The notes: generated by a model from the letters alone, not told the origin. A stretch of DNA of 64,000 nt from Sphingomonas faeni (GCF_003053745.1 NZ_QAYE01000007.1:124001-188000); one strand, 5' to 3'; positions 8,557 to 18,669 are shown, counted from the stretch's first letter. Translations and numbers: made by a program.

Positions 8557-9090
8557 ATGCCGTTGATCACTCTCGTTCCCCTGGCCAGCATCAACCCGAC
8601 AGCGGTCGAGATGCTGCTCGATGCCGCTTTCGGCCCGGATCGGTTCACGCGAACCGCGTACACGATCCGCGGTGGGACGAAGCCGGTCGCCGCGCTCAGC
8701 TTCGCCGCGGTCGAGGATGGCGTGCTGGTTGGCTCGATCCAGTGCTGGCCGATTGCTCTGATCGACGACGACAGACTGTTTCCACTGATCATGGTCGGCC
8801 CAGTCGCCGTAGTACCCGACCATCAAGGAGATGGCATCGGTCGTAGCCTGATGACGCAGGCGCTCGATGCGGCCGCCGTCACGGGGCTCGACGATGCGCT
8901 CATGTTGATCGGCGACCCCGACTATTACGGCCGGTTCTTCGGCTTCTCCGCCCAGCGCACCACCCGCTGGAACGCCCCCGGCCCGGTCGAACGGCACCGC
9001 CTGCTCGCCCGCGGCGATGCCGTACCGGACAGCACCGGCATGCTCGGTCCCCGCGTTGCCGAGGCCATGCCGGTCACCGCATCCGCATAA
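8557..9090 (+). CDS. GNAT-family N-acetyltransferase
   Basis: Predicted acetyl-CoA-dependent acetyltransferase of 177 residues. The acetyl-CoA binding motif is PVAVVPDHQGDGIGRSLM (about residues 88-105), matching the V-x-P-x-x-Q-x-x-G-I-G-x-x-L consensus. GDPDYYGRFFGF near 130 is typical of the YhbS-like branch. I chose the ATG at 8557 because the preceding in-frame residues do not fit the fold. The substrate is unknown. Confidence 0.82.
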   Translation: MPLITLVPLASINPTAVEMLLDAAFGPDRFTRTAYTIRGGTKPVAALSFAAVEDGVLVGSIQCWPIALIDDDRLFPLIMVGPVAVVPDHQGDGIGRSLMTQALDAAAVTGLDDALMLIGDPDYYGRFFGFSAQRTTRWNAPGPVERHRLLARGDAVPDSTGMLGPRVAEAMPVTASA

Positions 9091-9133
9091 GCCACCGCTT
9101 TACCTCCGCCCCCCGCCCGCCTAGTCCGCCGCC

Positions 9134-9700
9134 ATGCCCATGGATGCCATCCCCGATATCGCCTCGCTCAGTCTCGCCGAAATCGCGAAGCTCGTCGAAG
9201 AGGCCAAACTCCCGCCGGTCGAGAAATGGAACCCGACACACTGCGGCGACAGCGAGATGCGGATCGCGCGCGACGGCACCTGGTATCACCAGGGCTCGCC
9301 GATCGGCCGCCCGGCGATGGTTCGGCTGTTCTCGACCATCCTGCGTCGCGAGCCCGACGGCAGCCATGTCCTGGTCACGCCCGTCGAAAAGCTCGATATC
9401 GAGGTCGAAGACGCGGCGTTCATTGCGGTCGAGATGAAGGCCGAGGGTAGCGGTAGTGAGTCGAAGCTCGCTTTCCGGCTCAATACCGGCGACCTCGTCA
9501 CCGCAGGCCCCGAGCATCCGCTGCGCTTCGTCGAGGATACGGACGGCCCTCGTCCCTACCTCGCCGTCCGCGGCGGGATGGAAGCGCTGGTCGTCCGCTC
9601 GGTCTATTACGAACTCGCCGAGCGCGCGATCGCAGACGACGCGACGCCCGCCGGCCTCTGGAGCGACGGTGCGTTCTTCCCGCTGGAGCCCGCTGCATGA
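9134..9700 (+). CDS. DUF1285 family protein
   Basis: A 188-residue soluble protein of the DUF1285 family, recognised from WNPTHCGDSEMRIARDGTWYHQGSPIGRP near the N-terminus and FSTILRREPDGSHVLVTPVEK after it. Function is unknown, although members are widely conserved in alphaproteobacteria. Its last codon overlaps the start of the downstream Nudix gene by 4 bp (ATGA), so the two are translationally coupled, and the CCA-transferase gene follows in the same way. Confidence 0.88.
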   Translation: MPMDAIPDIASLSLAEIAKLVEEAKLPPVEKWNPTHCGDSEMRIARDGTWYHQGSPIGRPAMVRLFSTILRREPDGSHVLVTPVEKLDIEVEDAAFIAVEMKAEGSGSESKLAFRLNTGDLVTAGPEHPLRFVEDTDGPRPYLAVRGGMEALVVRSVYYELAERAIADDATPAGLWSDGAFFPLEPAA

Positions 9701-10293
9701 GCCTGACGGAACGGATGACCGCGGCGCTGGCAAAGGGCGCCGGGTCGCACATGATCCTGCTCACCGGCGACCAGCATGACGGCGATCTCACGGCTGCCGA
9801 CACGCTGCTCCCCGCCGCGGTGCTGATCGCGGTGACCGACCGCGCCGATCCCGGCGTGATCCTGACTCAGCGTACCGACACGATGAGCCGCCACCCCGGC
9901 CAGATCGCGTTCCCCGGCGGTCGGATCGATCCCGGCGAGGACGTCGTCACCGCCGCGCTGCGCGAGGCCGAGGAGGAGATCGCACTTCCTCGCGACAAGG
10001 TCCGGGTGATCGGCGAAGCCGACAGCTACCGCACGGTGACCGGGTTCCAGGTGACACCGGTGATCGGGATCATCCCGCCCGACCTGGTCTTCACACCCAG
10101 CGAAGCGGAAGTCGCCAGCGTCTTCGAAGTCCCGCTCGCATTTCTGCTCGACGAGGCGAACCATGTCGAGGCGACGCTCGAATGGCAGGGCCACGACCGG
10201 CATTATTACGAGATCATGTGGAACGAGCGCCGTATCTGGGGTGCGACCGCGGCGATGATCGTCAACCTTGCCCGCCGCCTGAGGTGGTCTTGA
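9697..10293 (+). CDS. Nudix hydrolase, CoA pyrophosphatase-like
   Basis: Probable pyrophosphatase acting on coenzyme A or similar nucleotides. The Nudix box lies around residues 70-92 (GGRIDPGED then REAEEEIAL), with all metal-binding glutamates but Ala in place of the last Gly. The preceding block RTDTMSRHPGQIAFPGG is the CoA-specific NuCoA-type motif. It has 198 residues and no signal peptide. Overlaps at both ends (ATGA with DUF1285, TTGA with the CCA gene) make it the middle of a coupled three-gene operon. Confidence 0.87.
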   Translation: MSLTERMTAALAKGAGSHMILLTGDQHDGDLTAADTLLPAAVLIAVTDRADPGVILTQRTDTMSRHPGQIAFPGGRIDPGEDVVTAALREAEEEIALPRDKVRVIGEADSYRTVTGFQVTPVIGIIPPDLVFTPSEAEVASVFEVPLAFLLDEANHVEATLEWQGHDRHYYEIMWNERRIWGATAAMIVNLARRLRWS

Positions 10294-11462
10294 TACTCCC
10301 GGCGGCGCCATGGCGCGAACGTGACGGTCTCGCAGCACTGACGGAGGTTCTGGGTGCGACCGAGGGCGAGTCGCGCTTCGTCGGTGGTGCTGTGCGCGAT
10401 ACGCTGCTCGGGATCGACGTCGCCGATGTCGATATCGCCACGCGCCTGCCCCCGCAGGAGGTGATCGAGCGACTCCAGGATGCGCGGATCAAGGCGGTTC
10501 CGACCGGCCTCGCGCACGGCACGATCACCGCGGTCACCCCCGCGGGTCCGGTCGAGGTCACGACATTGCGCCGCGACGTCTCGACCGACGGCCGCCATGC
10601 GATCATCGCCTATACCGACGACTGGCGCGAAGACGCGGCGCGGCGCGATTTCACGATGAACGCGCTTTACGCCGATCCGGCGACCGGCGAGATCTTCGAT
10701 TATTTCGGTGGTCTCGACGACCTCGCGGCCCGGCGCGTGCGCTTCATCGGCGACCCGTTGCAGCGGATAGCCGAGGATCACCTCCGCATCCTCCGCTTCT
10801 TCCGCTTCCACGCGCGGTTCGGCACCATGATTGACCAAGCCGGTCTCGATGCCTGCACCGTGCGCGCCAACGACCTGATGGCACTCTCCCGTGAGCGTAT
10901 CGCGAGCGAAGTGCTGAAGCTGTTGGTCGCCGCCAACGCCGTGCCTGTCGTGGCGCTGATGGTCGAACGGGGCATCTTCCTGGCGGTATTGCCCGAGATC
11001 GACGCCTGGGGAGCAGCGCGTCTCGGCGTGCTGGCCGAGCGAGAGACGGACGCGGGCATCGCACCGGACCCGATTCGCCGCCTCGCCGTGGCGATCGCGC
11101 CTGCCGCCGCCGAAGCCGTCGGAGCGAGGCTGAAGCTGTCGAACGTCGACCGCAAGCGCCTCATGGCTGCCACTGCGGGACCCGGTGAGGAAGGCCCGCT
11201 AGCCTTGGCCTATCGTGTCGGTGTGGCCGGTGCAGTCGACCGTCTGCTGATCGCTGGCGAAGACGTGTCCCAAATCAAGGACTGGACGCCGCCTGCGTTC
11301 CCGTTCTCCGGCGGGGCTCTGGTCGAACGTGGACTCCGCAAGGGGCCGGACGTGGCTGCGATGCTGCGCCGGGTCGAGACGCAGTGGATCTCGGAAGGGT
11401 TTCCGGGCGCCGAGCGCGTGGCGGTCATCGCCGACGGACTGGTGGCGGAGGTTTCCGCCTAA
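10290..11462 (+). CDS. CCA tRNA nucleotidyltransferase / poly(A) polymerase family
   Basis: Adds or repairs the 3' CCA end of tRNAs, using CTP and ATP. Residues 28-45 hold the class II signature FVGGAVRDTLLG with the metal-binding DVADVDIAT after it. The RRDFTMNALY and GDPLQRIAEDHLRILRFFRF blocks follow. The start is a TTG at 10290 overlapping the Nudix stop codon, with a GAGG ribosome site 6 bp upstream; this gives 390 residues. In-frame GTG at 10284 would overlap that site and is less likely. In alphaproteobacteria this gene is often next to the Nudix gene. Confidence 0.9.
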   Translation: MILPAAPWRERDGLAALTEVLGATEGESRFVGGAVRDTLLGIDVADVDIATRLPPQEVIERLQDARIKAVPTGLAHGTITAVTPAGPVEVTTLRRDVSTDGRHAIIAYTDDWREDAARRDFTMNALYADPATGEIFDYFGGLDDLAARRVRFIGDPLQRIAEDHLRILRFFRFHARFGTMIDQAGLDACTVRANDLMALSRERIASEVLKLLVAANAVPVVALMVERGIFLAVLPEIDAWGAARLGVLAERETDAGIAPDPIRRLAVAIAPAAAEAVGARLKLSNVDRKRLMAATAGPGEEGPLALAYRVGVAGAVDRLLIAGEDVSQIKDWTPPAFPFSGGALVERGLRKGPDVAAMLRRVETQWISEGFPGAERVAVIADGLVAEVSA

Positions 11463-11489
11463 CCCGTTTTAAGCCGGCGTGGGCGCCAG

Positions 11490-13229
11490 TCAGTTCGTAG
11501 CAGTGATAGAGTTGATCATCGCATACGCCGCATCCGGCTCCAGCGGTCGTGCATAGAAATAACCCTGCCCGTACGTGCAGCCCAGCGCTGCGAGCGTCTG
11601 GGAGAGTTCATGCGTCTCGACCCCCTCGGCCGTCGTCCGCATCCCCAGTGCCTGCGCGAGACTGAGGATAGCGCGGACAATCGACACCTTGTCGCGGTCC
11701 GCCAGCATGCCCGTCACGAAGCTTCGGTCGATCTTGAGAATGTCGATCGGCAGCTTCTGGAGATAGGCGAGGTTCGAATACCCCGTCCCGAAATCGTCCA
11801 TCGCCAGGTTCGTCCCGAGCGCCTTCAGCGCGTGCATCGTCCCCGCGATCCGGTCGGGATCCGAGACGATCGCGCTCTCGGTCAGTTCGAGCGTGAACCG
11901 ATCTCCCGACAGCCCCGTCGAGTCCAGCGCGGCCTGCAGCACCGGGGCGATCGCATCGCGCTGCAACTGGATCGCCGACAGGTTGACGGCCAGCCTCACG
12001 CCGCACGGTCCGCCGTTCGCAGCGTCCCAGCGCGCTAGCGTCTGCGCCGCTTCCTCGATCGCCCATCGCCCCAGTGGCACGATCAATCCCGATTCCTCGG
12101 CGACCGCGATGAATTCGGTGGGCGAATGTTCGCGGCCATCCTTATCGGTCCAGCGCGCCAGCGCTTCGAACGACACGATCCGGCCGGTCGCCAAGTCGCA
12201 GATCGGCTGATACGCCAGCCGCAGGTCGCGGTGCTCGATCGCACGGCGGAGCGCGGTCTCCATGCCGAATTGCGCGCGGGCGATCGCGAAATCCTGGACT
12301 TGGTAGAACTCCGCGCGACCACTCACCTTCGCCCGTTTGACCGCGAACTGCGCGTGGCGGACCAGGTCGACATTGTCGCCGGACTCATCGGCACCAAAGG
12401 CGATACCGACCGAGCACTCGACGTTGATCTCGTAATCGGTCAACCGGAACGGCGTTTGCAACGTCCGGTGGATCCGCTCGGCCAGCGCCTGCGCCTCCTC
12501 CCGATCCTGGTCGATCGATATCAGGATACCGAATTGATTCCCGCCAATCCGCGCCAGCGTGTCGCGCGCGCGCAACGCACCCTTGATCCGACGCGCCACC
12601 GTGATGAGCAATTCGTCACCCGCCAGCGAGCCAAGGCACGAGTTCAGCCGCCCGAACCGATCGAGGTCGATCGCGAGCACGGCCCTGACCGTATGGTCTT
12701 CGAGTTCCTCGATCAGGTCCGCGAACCCTTCCCGGTTCAACAGTCCCGTCAGGCTGTCGGTCGTCATCTCGCGACGCAGACTGCGCTCGGTCTGGACCTG
12801 CGACGTCAGGTCGATAAAACTTATCGTACACCGTTCACGGAATATGGGATCGGAACGTGCGATCGTGACGCGGTAATGGCGGCAGTCAATCTCGTCGCCC
12901 AGGACCCAATCGAAGTCGGACCTGATCTGCTGCGAGCCAAGGAATGCGCGGATCTGGTCGCCAAGCTCGGCAATCATCCGCGACCGCTCCGCAACGACAC
13001 CGAACCCGGCTAGCCGATACGCGCGATTCATCGCGAACAGCTCGATCCGACCCGCGTCCAGCACGACATGAACCGCCGGGATCGCCACGAGTTCAAGCCC
13101 GCGTGCGATCATATCGCTCGTCACGATCGGCTTTGCAGTCTCTTCGAGGGCGGTCGATGGCATGCTCCCCGGTACCACGGGTTCGTTAAGAGGCTCTGAA
13201 GGACCCTGAATGGGGCCTTTCTCATCCAT
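11490..13229 (-). CDS. PAS-GGDEF-EAL protein, likely c-di-GMP phosphodiesterase
   Basis: A 579-residue cytoplasmic protein. A PAS-like N-terminal domain spans about 40-145. The GGDEF domain (about 150-310) has a degenerate active site, GGNQF in place of GG(D/E)EF, although the RxxD inhibitory site (RARD) is kept, so it probably binds GTP or c-di-GMP without making it. The EAL domain (about 325-570) looks intact: FEALARW, LELTES, DDFGTGYSNL and the late EGVET. I expect net c-di-GMP breakdown. The start codon overlaps the parC stop by 1 bp (TAATG). Confidence 0.9.
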   Translation of the reverse strand: MDEKGPIQGPSEPLNEPVVPGSMPSTALEETAKPIVTSDMIARGLELVAIPAVHVVLDAGRIELFAMNRAYRLAGFGVVAERSRMIAELGDQIRAFLGSQQIRSDFDWVLGDEIDCRHYRVTIARSDPIFRERCTISFIDLTSQVQTERSLRREMTTDSLTGLLNREGFADLIEELEDHTVRAVLAIDLDRFGRLNSCLGSLAGDELLITVARRIKGALRARDTLARIGGNQFGILISIDQDREEAQALAERIHRTLQTPFRLTDYEINVECSVGIAFGADESGDNVDLVRHAQFAVKRAKVSGRAEFYQVQDFAIARAQFGMETALRRAIEHRDLRLAYQPICDLATGRIVSFEALARWTDKDGREHSPTEFIAVAEESGLIVPLGRWAIEEAAQTLARWDAANGGPCGVRLAVNLSAIQLQRDAIAPVLQAALDSTGLSGDRFTLELTESAIVSDPDRIAGTMHALKALGTNLAMDDFGTGYSNLAYLQKLPIDILKIDRSFVTGMLADRDKVSIVRAILSLAQALGMRTTAEGVETHELSQTLAALGCTYGQGYFYARPLEPDAAYAMINSITATN

Positions 13230-15478
13230 TATCCGAATCGATTATCGCGCGGAAACCCCGTTGGCGGCATCCGGCCGGCGGCGCCGCGGGCCGCACGCCA
13301 CGGGCCAAGGTCCGATTCGGTCCGGGTCCGGCCGGTGCCGCCGCCCATCGCCCAGCTGAGGCCCTCGGCGAACGTGAACGTGATCGCATCCGCCAGCCCA
13401 CCGTCGCGGTAACGCTGCAACTGGAGTCCCTGACCGCGCGTCATCTCGACCAGTTCGGCGAGCGGGAACACCAGCATTTTCCGGTTATCGCCGATCGCCG
13501 CGACGTAATCGTCATTGGGGCCGATCGGCCGGACGATCTTCAACTGCGCGCCCGGGCGCGGCGTCATCACGGTCTTGCCCTTGCGCGTCTCGGCGACGAC
13601 CTCCGCCGAACTGACCGAAAAGCCACGCCCGTCGGTCGCCACCACCAGCAGTTTCGGATGCTTGCTCGCCGGCAGCAGCGCGACGATCCCGACGCTGCCG
13701 TCGAGGTCGATCATCGCGCGCACCGGCTCACCGAATCCGCGTCCGCCCGGCAGCTTGTCCGCCGCCAGCGTGTAGAACCGCCCGTTCTCCGCCGCGAGCA
13801 GTAATTTGTCGGTGGTCTGCGCATGGAACGCATAGGCCGGGCCGTCGCCCTCCTTGAACTTCAGCGCCTCCGGGCTCGCCAGATCGTTGTGGCCGCGCAT
13901 AGCCCGGATCCAGCCGCGCTGCGACAGGATCACGGTAATCGGCTCGCGTTCGATCATCGCTTCGAGCGGGATGTCGCGGGTCGGAGCATGCTCCTCGATC
14001 GTCGTGCGTCGTTTGCCGAGTGGGGTCTCAAGCCCGTATCGATCGCGGATCTTCGCCATGTCGCGCTTCATCCGCGCGCGCTGTTTCTTCGGGTCGGCGA
14101 GCAACGCTGCCAGCGTCGCCTGCTCCTTGTCGAGCTTGTCGCGCTCGGTCTTGATCTCGAACTCTTCGAGCCGCCGCAGAGACCGCAGCCGCATGTTGAG
14201 GATCGCCTCGGCCTGGCGATCGGTCAGCGCGAACTCGGCGATCATCACCTTTTTCGGCTCGTCCTCGGTCCGGATGATCTCGATCACGCGGTCGAGATTG
14301 AGGTACGCGATCAGATAGCCGTCGAGCAGCTCGACGCGGTCGGCGATCTTCGCCAGCCGGTGCTCGGTACGCCGGCGCAACACGACGAACTGGTGATCGA
14401 CCCACGCCGCCAGCGCCTCGCGCAAGCTCATCACCCGCGGCGTGCGATCCTTGTCGAGCACGTTCAGGTTCAGGCTGATCCGCGTCTCGAGATCGGTAAG
14501 CCGGAACAGCCCGTCCATCAGGATCTGCGGATCGACCGTGCGGCTGCGCGGTTCGAGCACGATGCGGATCTCGGTGTCCGATTCGTCGCGCACGTCGGCG
14601 AGGATCGGCAGGCGCTTGGCGTTGATGAGGTCGGCGATCTGCTCGATCAGCTTGCCCTTCTGCACGCCGTACGGGATCTCGGTGACGATCAGCTGCCAGC
14701 CGCCGCCCTTCTCCCGCTCGGTCTCCCAACGTGCGCGGACACGGAAGCCACCACGCCCGGTCGCATAGGACTCGCGGATGACAGCAGGCGGGTCGACGAC
14801 CAGCCCACCGGTCGGGAAGTCGGGCCCCTTCACATGCTCCAGGATCGCCGCATCGTCCGCGTCCGGCGTGTCGATCAGCACGATCGCCGCCTCCAGCAAC
14901 TCGGCCGCGTTGTGGGGCGGGATGCTCGTCGCCATGCCGACCGCGATCCCGCTCGCGCCGTTCGCCAGCAGGTTCGGGAACAGTCCGGGGAACAGCTCGG
15001 GTTCGTGATCCTCGCCGTTATAGGTCGGGCGATACGCGACCGCGTCCTCGTCGAGCCCGTCCATAAGGTCGATCGCGACCTGCGTCAGCCGCGCCTCGGT
15101 GTAGCGGTAGGCGGCAGCGTTATCGCCGTCGATGTTGCCGAAATTGCCCTGCCCGTCGACCAGCGGATAGCGCATCGCGAACGACTGCGCCAAGCGCACC
15201 ATCGCGTCGTAGACCGACTGGTCGCCGTGCGGATGATATTTACCGATGACGTCGCCGACGACACGAGCGCACTTCTTGTAGCCTTGCGCGGGATCGAGCT
15301 TGAGCAGCCGCATCGCCCAGAGCAGCCGCCGATGCACCGGCTTCATCCCGTCGCGGACGTCGGGTAGCGACCGCGCGGTGATCGTCGATAGCGCATAGAC
15401 GAGATACCGCTCGGACAGTGCGCTGTCGAAGGGGGCGTCGACGATGGAGTCGAACGGATCTTTGAAATCGGTGGCCAT
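13229..15478 (-). CDS. parC: DNA topoisomerase IV subunit A
   Basis: Forms the A2B2 enzyme with ParE that decatenates daughter chromosomes. It has 749 residues. The breakage-reunion domain opens with [21 protein letters not shown] and carries the catalytic Tyr in [12 protein letters not shown] (about residue 125). The coiled-coil tower is around 400-480, and the C-terminal beta-pinwheel is short. The quinolone-related region [17 protein letters not shown] (about 80-96) is of normal form, with Ser instead of Ala after GDQ. The gene is upstream of, and overlaps, the GGDEF/EAL gene. Confidence 0.95.
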   Translation of the reverse strand: MATDFKDPFDSIVDAPFDSALSERYLVYALSTITARSLPDVRDGMKPVHRRLLWAMRLLKLDPAQGYKKCARVVGDVIGKYHPHGDQSVYDAMVRLAQSFAMRYPLVDGQGNFGNIDGDNAAAYRYTEARLTQVAIDLMDGLDEDAVAYRPTYNGEDHEPELFPGLFPNLLANGASGIAVGMATSIPPHNAAELLEAAIVLIDTPDADDAAILEHVKGPDFPTGGLVVDPPAVIRESYATGRGGFRVRARWETEREKGGGWQLIVTEIPYGVQKGKLIEQIADLINAKRLPILADVRDESDTEIRIVLEPRSRTVDPQILMDGLFRLTDLETRISLNLNVLDKDRTPRVMSLREALAAWVDHQFVVLRRRTEHRLAKIADRVELLDGYLIAYLNLDRVIEIIRTEDEPKKVMIAEFALTDRQAEAILNMRLRSLRRLEEFEIKTERDKLDKEQATLAALLADPKKQRARMKRDMAKIRDRYGLETPLGKRRTTIEEHAPTRDIPLEAMIEREPITVILSQRGWIRAMRGHNDLASPEALKFKEGDGPAYAFHAQTTDKLLLAAENGRFYTLAADKLPGGRGFGEPVRAMIDLDGSVGIVALLPASKHPKLLVVATDGRGFSVSSAEVVAETRKGKTVMTPRPGAQLKIVRPIGPNDDYVAAIGDNRKMLVFPLAELVEMTRGQGLQLQRYRDGGLADAITFTFAEGLSWAMGGGTGRTRTESDLGPWRAARGAAGRMPPTGFPRDNRFG

Positions 15479-15601
15479 TGCGCGCAGCGATAGCAGCCGC
15501 GAACGAAACGATCAAAGCATGAACGTACGTCGCGGCCTGCGCGCTCGATCACGACGATATGCCTGCATGACGCGGTCGATCGAGCTCGCTACACCAACCC
15601 C

Positions 15602-16522
15602 ATGATCCGCCTTGCCTTTCTCGCGCTTGCCGCGATGTCCACGCCCGTTTTGGCCCAAACGCCTGCTCTCCCACCGGCCAAGCTTCTGACCTGGCCTGAC
15701 CTGACCAAGCGGCCGAAACCGATGCCCGATGCGACCGTCGACTATGGCACCGACCAGATGCAGAAGGTCGATGTCTGGCTTCCTAAGGGCAAGACCAAGG
15801 GGCTGTTCCCTGTGGTCTTGATGGTCCATGGCGGCTGCTGGACGACGAGCATCGCCGATCGCAGCCTGATGAACTGGATCGCCGACGACCTCCGGAACAC
15901 CGGTATCGCAGTTTGGAACATAGACTATCGAGGCGTCGACCGGAGCGGCGGCGGCTATCCCGGTACGTTCGCGGATGCTGCGAAGGCTGCGGACCAACTC
16001 AAGGTCAGCGCCAAGACGTTCAACCTGGATACGCGCCGCGTGCTAGCGATCGGCCACTCCGCCGGTGGTCACCTCGCGCTCTGGCTCGCCGCCCGCGCGA
16101 AGCTTCCGACAACGAGCGTGCTCCACGCCGCGCATCCGCTCCGCATCCGCCACGTCGTCAGCCTCGGCGGCCTGCCCGATCTCGAAGCCACCGCGACCAA
16201 CGCCGACAATGGCTGCGGCACCGAAGTCGTCGCGAAACTGGTAGGCGCGCCCACACCTCAGCATCCGGACGTCTACGCCGACACCTCGCTCCCGCGCCTT
16301 CTGCCGCTCGGGGTAAAGCAGGACCTCGTCAACGGCCACGAGGACCGGATCATCCCCTTTGTCATGGCCACCGACTATGTCGCCAAGGCAACTGCGGCCG
16401 GCGACACCGCGACGCTCCACACCATCCCGGCGACCGGCCATGTCGAACTGATCGCGCCGGAAACGCCTGCCTGGGCCGAGGCCAAACGCCTGATCCTGTC
16501 CTATTTCGGAAAGACGCAGTGA
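15602..16522 (+). CDS. Exported alpha/beta hydrolase, candidate arylformamidase-like
   Basis: A 306-residue hydrolase with a signal peptide (MIRLAFLALAAMSTPVLA). The oxyanion motif MVHGGCW, nucleophile GHSAGG (Ser about 153), a late Asp (NGHEDRIIP) and His (ATGHVEL) form a complete triad. HGG-x-W is the motif of eukaryotic-type kynurenine formamidases. The gene overlaps the kynureninase start (GTGA), so a role in hydrolysing N-formylkynurenine is plausible. The signal peptide puts it in the periplasm, which would be odd for that pathway; a general esterase is the alternative. Confidence 0.8.
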   Translation: MIRLAFLALAAMSTPVLAQTPALPPAKLLTWPDLTKRPKPMPDATVDYGTDQMQKVDVWLPKGKTKGLFPVVLMVHGGCWTTSIADRSLMNWIADDLRNTGIAVWNIDYRGVDRSGGGYPGTFADAAKAADQLKVSAKTFNLDTRRVLAIGHSAGGHLALWLAARAKLPTTSVLHAAHPLRIRHVVSLGGLPDLEATATNADNGCGTEVVAKLVGAPTPQHPDVYADTSLPRLLPLGVKQDLVNGHEDRIIPFVMATDYVAKATAAGDTATLHTIPATGHVELIAPETPAWAEAKRLILSYFGKTQ

Positions 16523-17733
16523 CTCTCGAAGACGCCCGCGCACTCGACGCGAACGATCCGCTCGCCGCCTACCGCGACAAGTTCGCGCTCCCCGAGGGCG
16601 TGATCTACCTCGACGGCAACTCGCTCGGCGCGCTTCCCAAGGCAACGCCCGCCGCACTCGCCGACGTCGCCACCCGCCAATGGGGCGACCGCCTCATCCG
16701 CAGCTGGAACGAAGGCTGGATCGAGGCCCCCCAGCGGATCGGCGCGAAGATCGCCCCGCTGATCGGCGCGGCCGCGGACGAGGTGATCATCGGTGACACG
16801 ACCTCGACGCACCTTTTCAAGGCCTTGGTTGCCGGACTGCGCAGCAACCCGGAGCGTCACACGGTCTTGAGCGAGGCCGGCAACTTCCCCACCGACCTGC
16901 ACATTGCGGAAGGCGCGGTCGCCTGCGTCCCCGGCGCACGCCTGAAAGTGGTCGCCCGCGAGGACCTTGCCGCCGCGCTCGACGAGGACGCCGCAGTCCT
17001 TCTCCTCACCCATGTCCACTACAAGACCAGCGACCGCTTCGACATGGCCGCCTGGACCGCCTGCGCGCACGACGCCGGTGCGCTCATGCTCTGGGACCTG
17101 AGCCACAGCGCCGGGGCGGTCCCGATCGACCTGAACGGTGCGAACGTCGACCTCGCGGTCGGTTGCACGTACAAATACCTCAACGGCGGCCCCGGCGCGC
17201 CCGCGTTCCTCTACGTCGCCAAGCGCTGGCAGGAGGCGCTCGCCAGCCCACTCTCCGGCTGGATGGGCCACGCCGCGCCGTTCGCGTTCGAGGACGCCTA
17301 CCGCCCCGCCCCCGGCATGAAGCGCTGGCTCGCCGGCACCCCCGCGATGCTCTCGACCGCCGCCCTCGAAACCGCGCTCGACCTCTGGGCCGACATCGAT
17401 CAGCAACTGGTTGCCACCAAGAGCGCCCAATTGTTCGATATTCTTGCCGCAGCCGGCGACGCGCTCGGCCTCGACTGCGTCAGCCCCCGAGACCCCGCCA
17501 AACGCGGCAGCCACATCAGCTTCCGCCACCCGCACGCCTACGAGCTTACCCAGGCCCTCATCGCGCAGGGCGTAATCGGCGACTTCCGCGACCCCGATAT
17601 CCTCCGCTTGGGCCTGACGCCATTGTATCTCAGCCATGAAGATGTGTGGCGGGCGGGCGAAATACTATGTAAAATCATTACCAGTGGAAGTTGGAAGGAC
17701 CCACGCTTCTCGACACGATTTGCCGTCACCTGA
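16519..17733 (+). CDS. kynU: Kynureninase
   Basis: PLP enzyme that cleaves L-kynurenine to anthranilate and alanine, in tryptophan breakdown. The product has 404 residues. The fold-type I features are GDTTSTHLFKAL (phosphate binding), WDLSHSAGAVPIDL with the Asp that pairs with PLP, and the Schiff-base Lys in CTYKYLNGGPGAPAF. The start is a GTG at 16519 that overlaps the preceding stop codon. No tryptophan dioxygenase gene lies in the window, so the rest of the pathway must be elsewhere. Confidence 0.93.
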   Translation: MTLEDARALDANDPLAAYRDKFALPEGVIYLDGNSLGALPKATPAALADVATRQWGDRLIRSWNEGWIEAPQRIGAKIAPLIGAAADEVIIGDTTSTHLFKALVAGLRSNPERHTVLSEAGNFPTDLHIAEGAVACVPGARLKVVAREDLAAALDEDAAVLLLTHVHYKTSDRFDMAAWTACAHDAGALMLWDLSHSAGAVPIDLNGANVDLAVGCTYKYLNGGPGAPAFLYVAKRWQEALASPLSGWMGHAAPFAFEDAYRPAPGMKRWLAGTPAMLSTAALETALDLWADIDQQLVATKSAQLFDILAAAGDALGLDCVSPRDPAKRGSHISFRHPHAYELTQALIAQGVIGDFRDPDILRLGLTPLYLSHEDVWRAGEILCKIITSGSWKDPRFSTRFAVT

Positions 17734-17793
17734 TCTCGATTGACCGCACTACTGATCGCATTGATAGTATGTCCGACGAACGGGAGAGCGGGC

Positions 17794-18669
17794 ATGCGAT
17801 ACGTGGTTATTGGTGCGGTAATCCTGTCGCTCACGGCCTGTAGCAAGGCGCCAAACGGAGCGCCGGCACAGAAGCTGAACACCTACGACGTTGAGCCGTC
17901 GGCGCAGGAACTCGCAAAATCACCGAGCGCGGCGAACGCGCCGCAACCGATCGCGGTCGCGATCCCGCAAATGGCGTATTCCTATAAATACGCGTTCCGG
18001 CTTGCCGGCGACGCGATTGGCCGAGCCGAACAGACGCACGTCGCGTTGTGCGACAGGCTCGGTCCCGCCCGATGCCAAGTACTTGCGCTGGACAGCGGCA
18101 AAAGCGACGGTACGGCTTCGACCGGCACGCTGAAACTGCGCGTCCAGAGCAGTATTGCCCGCCGCTTCGGCCAACAATTGCAGGACACCGTCGCGAAGGC
18201 CGGCGGTCGCGCGGTATCGAGTTCGATCGTGGCCGAGGACGTGTCGAAGGATATCGTCGATACCGAAGCGCGACTGCGCCAGCGAACGCTCTTGGTCGAA
18301 CGCCTGACGGAGATACTCAGGACGCGAAGCGGCAAGGTCTCGGAACTTGTCGAGGCCGAACGCAGCGTCGCCGCCGCACAGGAAGAGATCGATCAGGCCA
18401 AGGGCTGGCTCGGCGAACTTCGCGGACGCGTCGCCATGTCGACGATCGAGATCAGCTACGATGCGGTCGCGGCCGATCCCGGTAGTCGGAGGTCCGGATT
18501 AGGAGATTCCATTGCCGGCTCATGGAGCACTTTCTCGATCGGCATTGCAGCCATACTCAGCACACTGATCTTCCTTGCGCCTTGGGCCTTGCTCGCGGGG
18601 CTCGGCTACTTCGGATGGCGTACGATCCGCGGTCGCGTCCACCGTCGCGCAGAGAACGATCACGCCTGA
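17794..18669 (+). CDS. DUF4349 lipoprotein
   Basis: A 291-residue putative inner-membrane or periplasmic lipoprotein. The lipobox LTAC is at residues 15-18 after the signal MRYVVIGAVILS. A DUF4349-type region follows, with a coiled coil around residues 155-210 (VDTEARLRQRTLLVERLTEIL and VEAERSVAAAQEEIDQAK). A C-terminal membrane helix (IGIAAILSTLIFLAPWALLAG, about 250-272) and a basic tail end it. The start is the ATG at 17794; the longer frame would hide the lipobox. Function is unknown. Confidence 0.82.
   Translation: MRYVVIGAVILSLTACSKAPNGAPAQKLNTYDVEPSAQELAKSPSAANAPQPIAVAIPQMAYSYKYAFRLAGDAIGRAEQTHVALCDRLGPARCQVLALDSGKSDGTASTGTLKLRVQSSIARRFGQQLQDTVAKAGGRAVSSSIVAEDVSKDIVDTEARLRQRTLLVERLTEILRTRSGKVSELVEAERSVAAAQEEIDQAKGWLGELRGRVAMSTIEISYDAVAADPGSRRSGLGDSIAGSWSTFSIGIAAILSTLIFLAPWALLAGLGYFGWRTIRGRVHRRAENDHA

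Noticed and set aside
13823..15367. Long plus-strand open frame of 514 codons across parC
   Set aside because: It is the antisense frame of parC with repetitive Arg/Asp/Val composition typical of high-GC shadow frames; parC is clear on the other strand.
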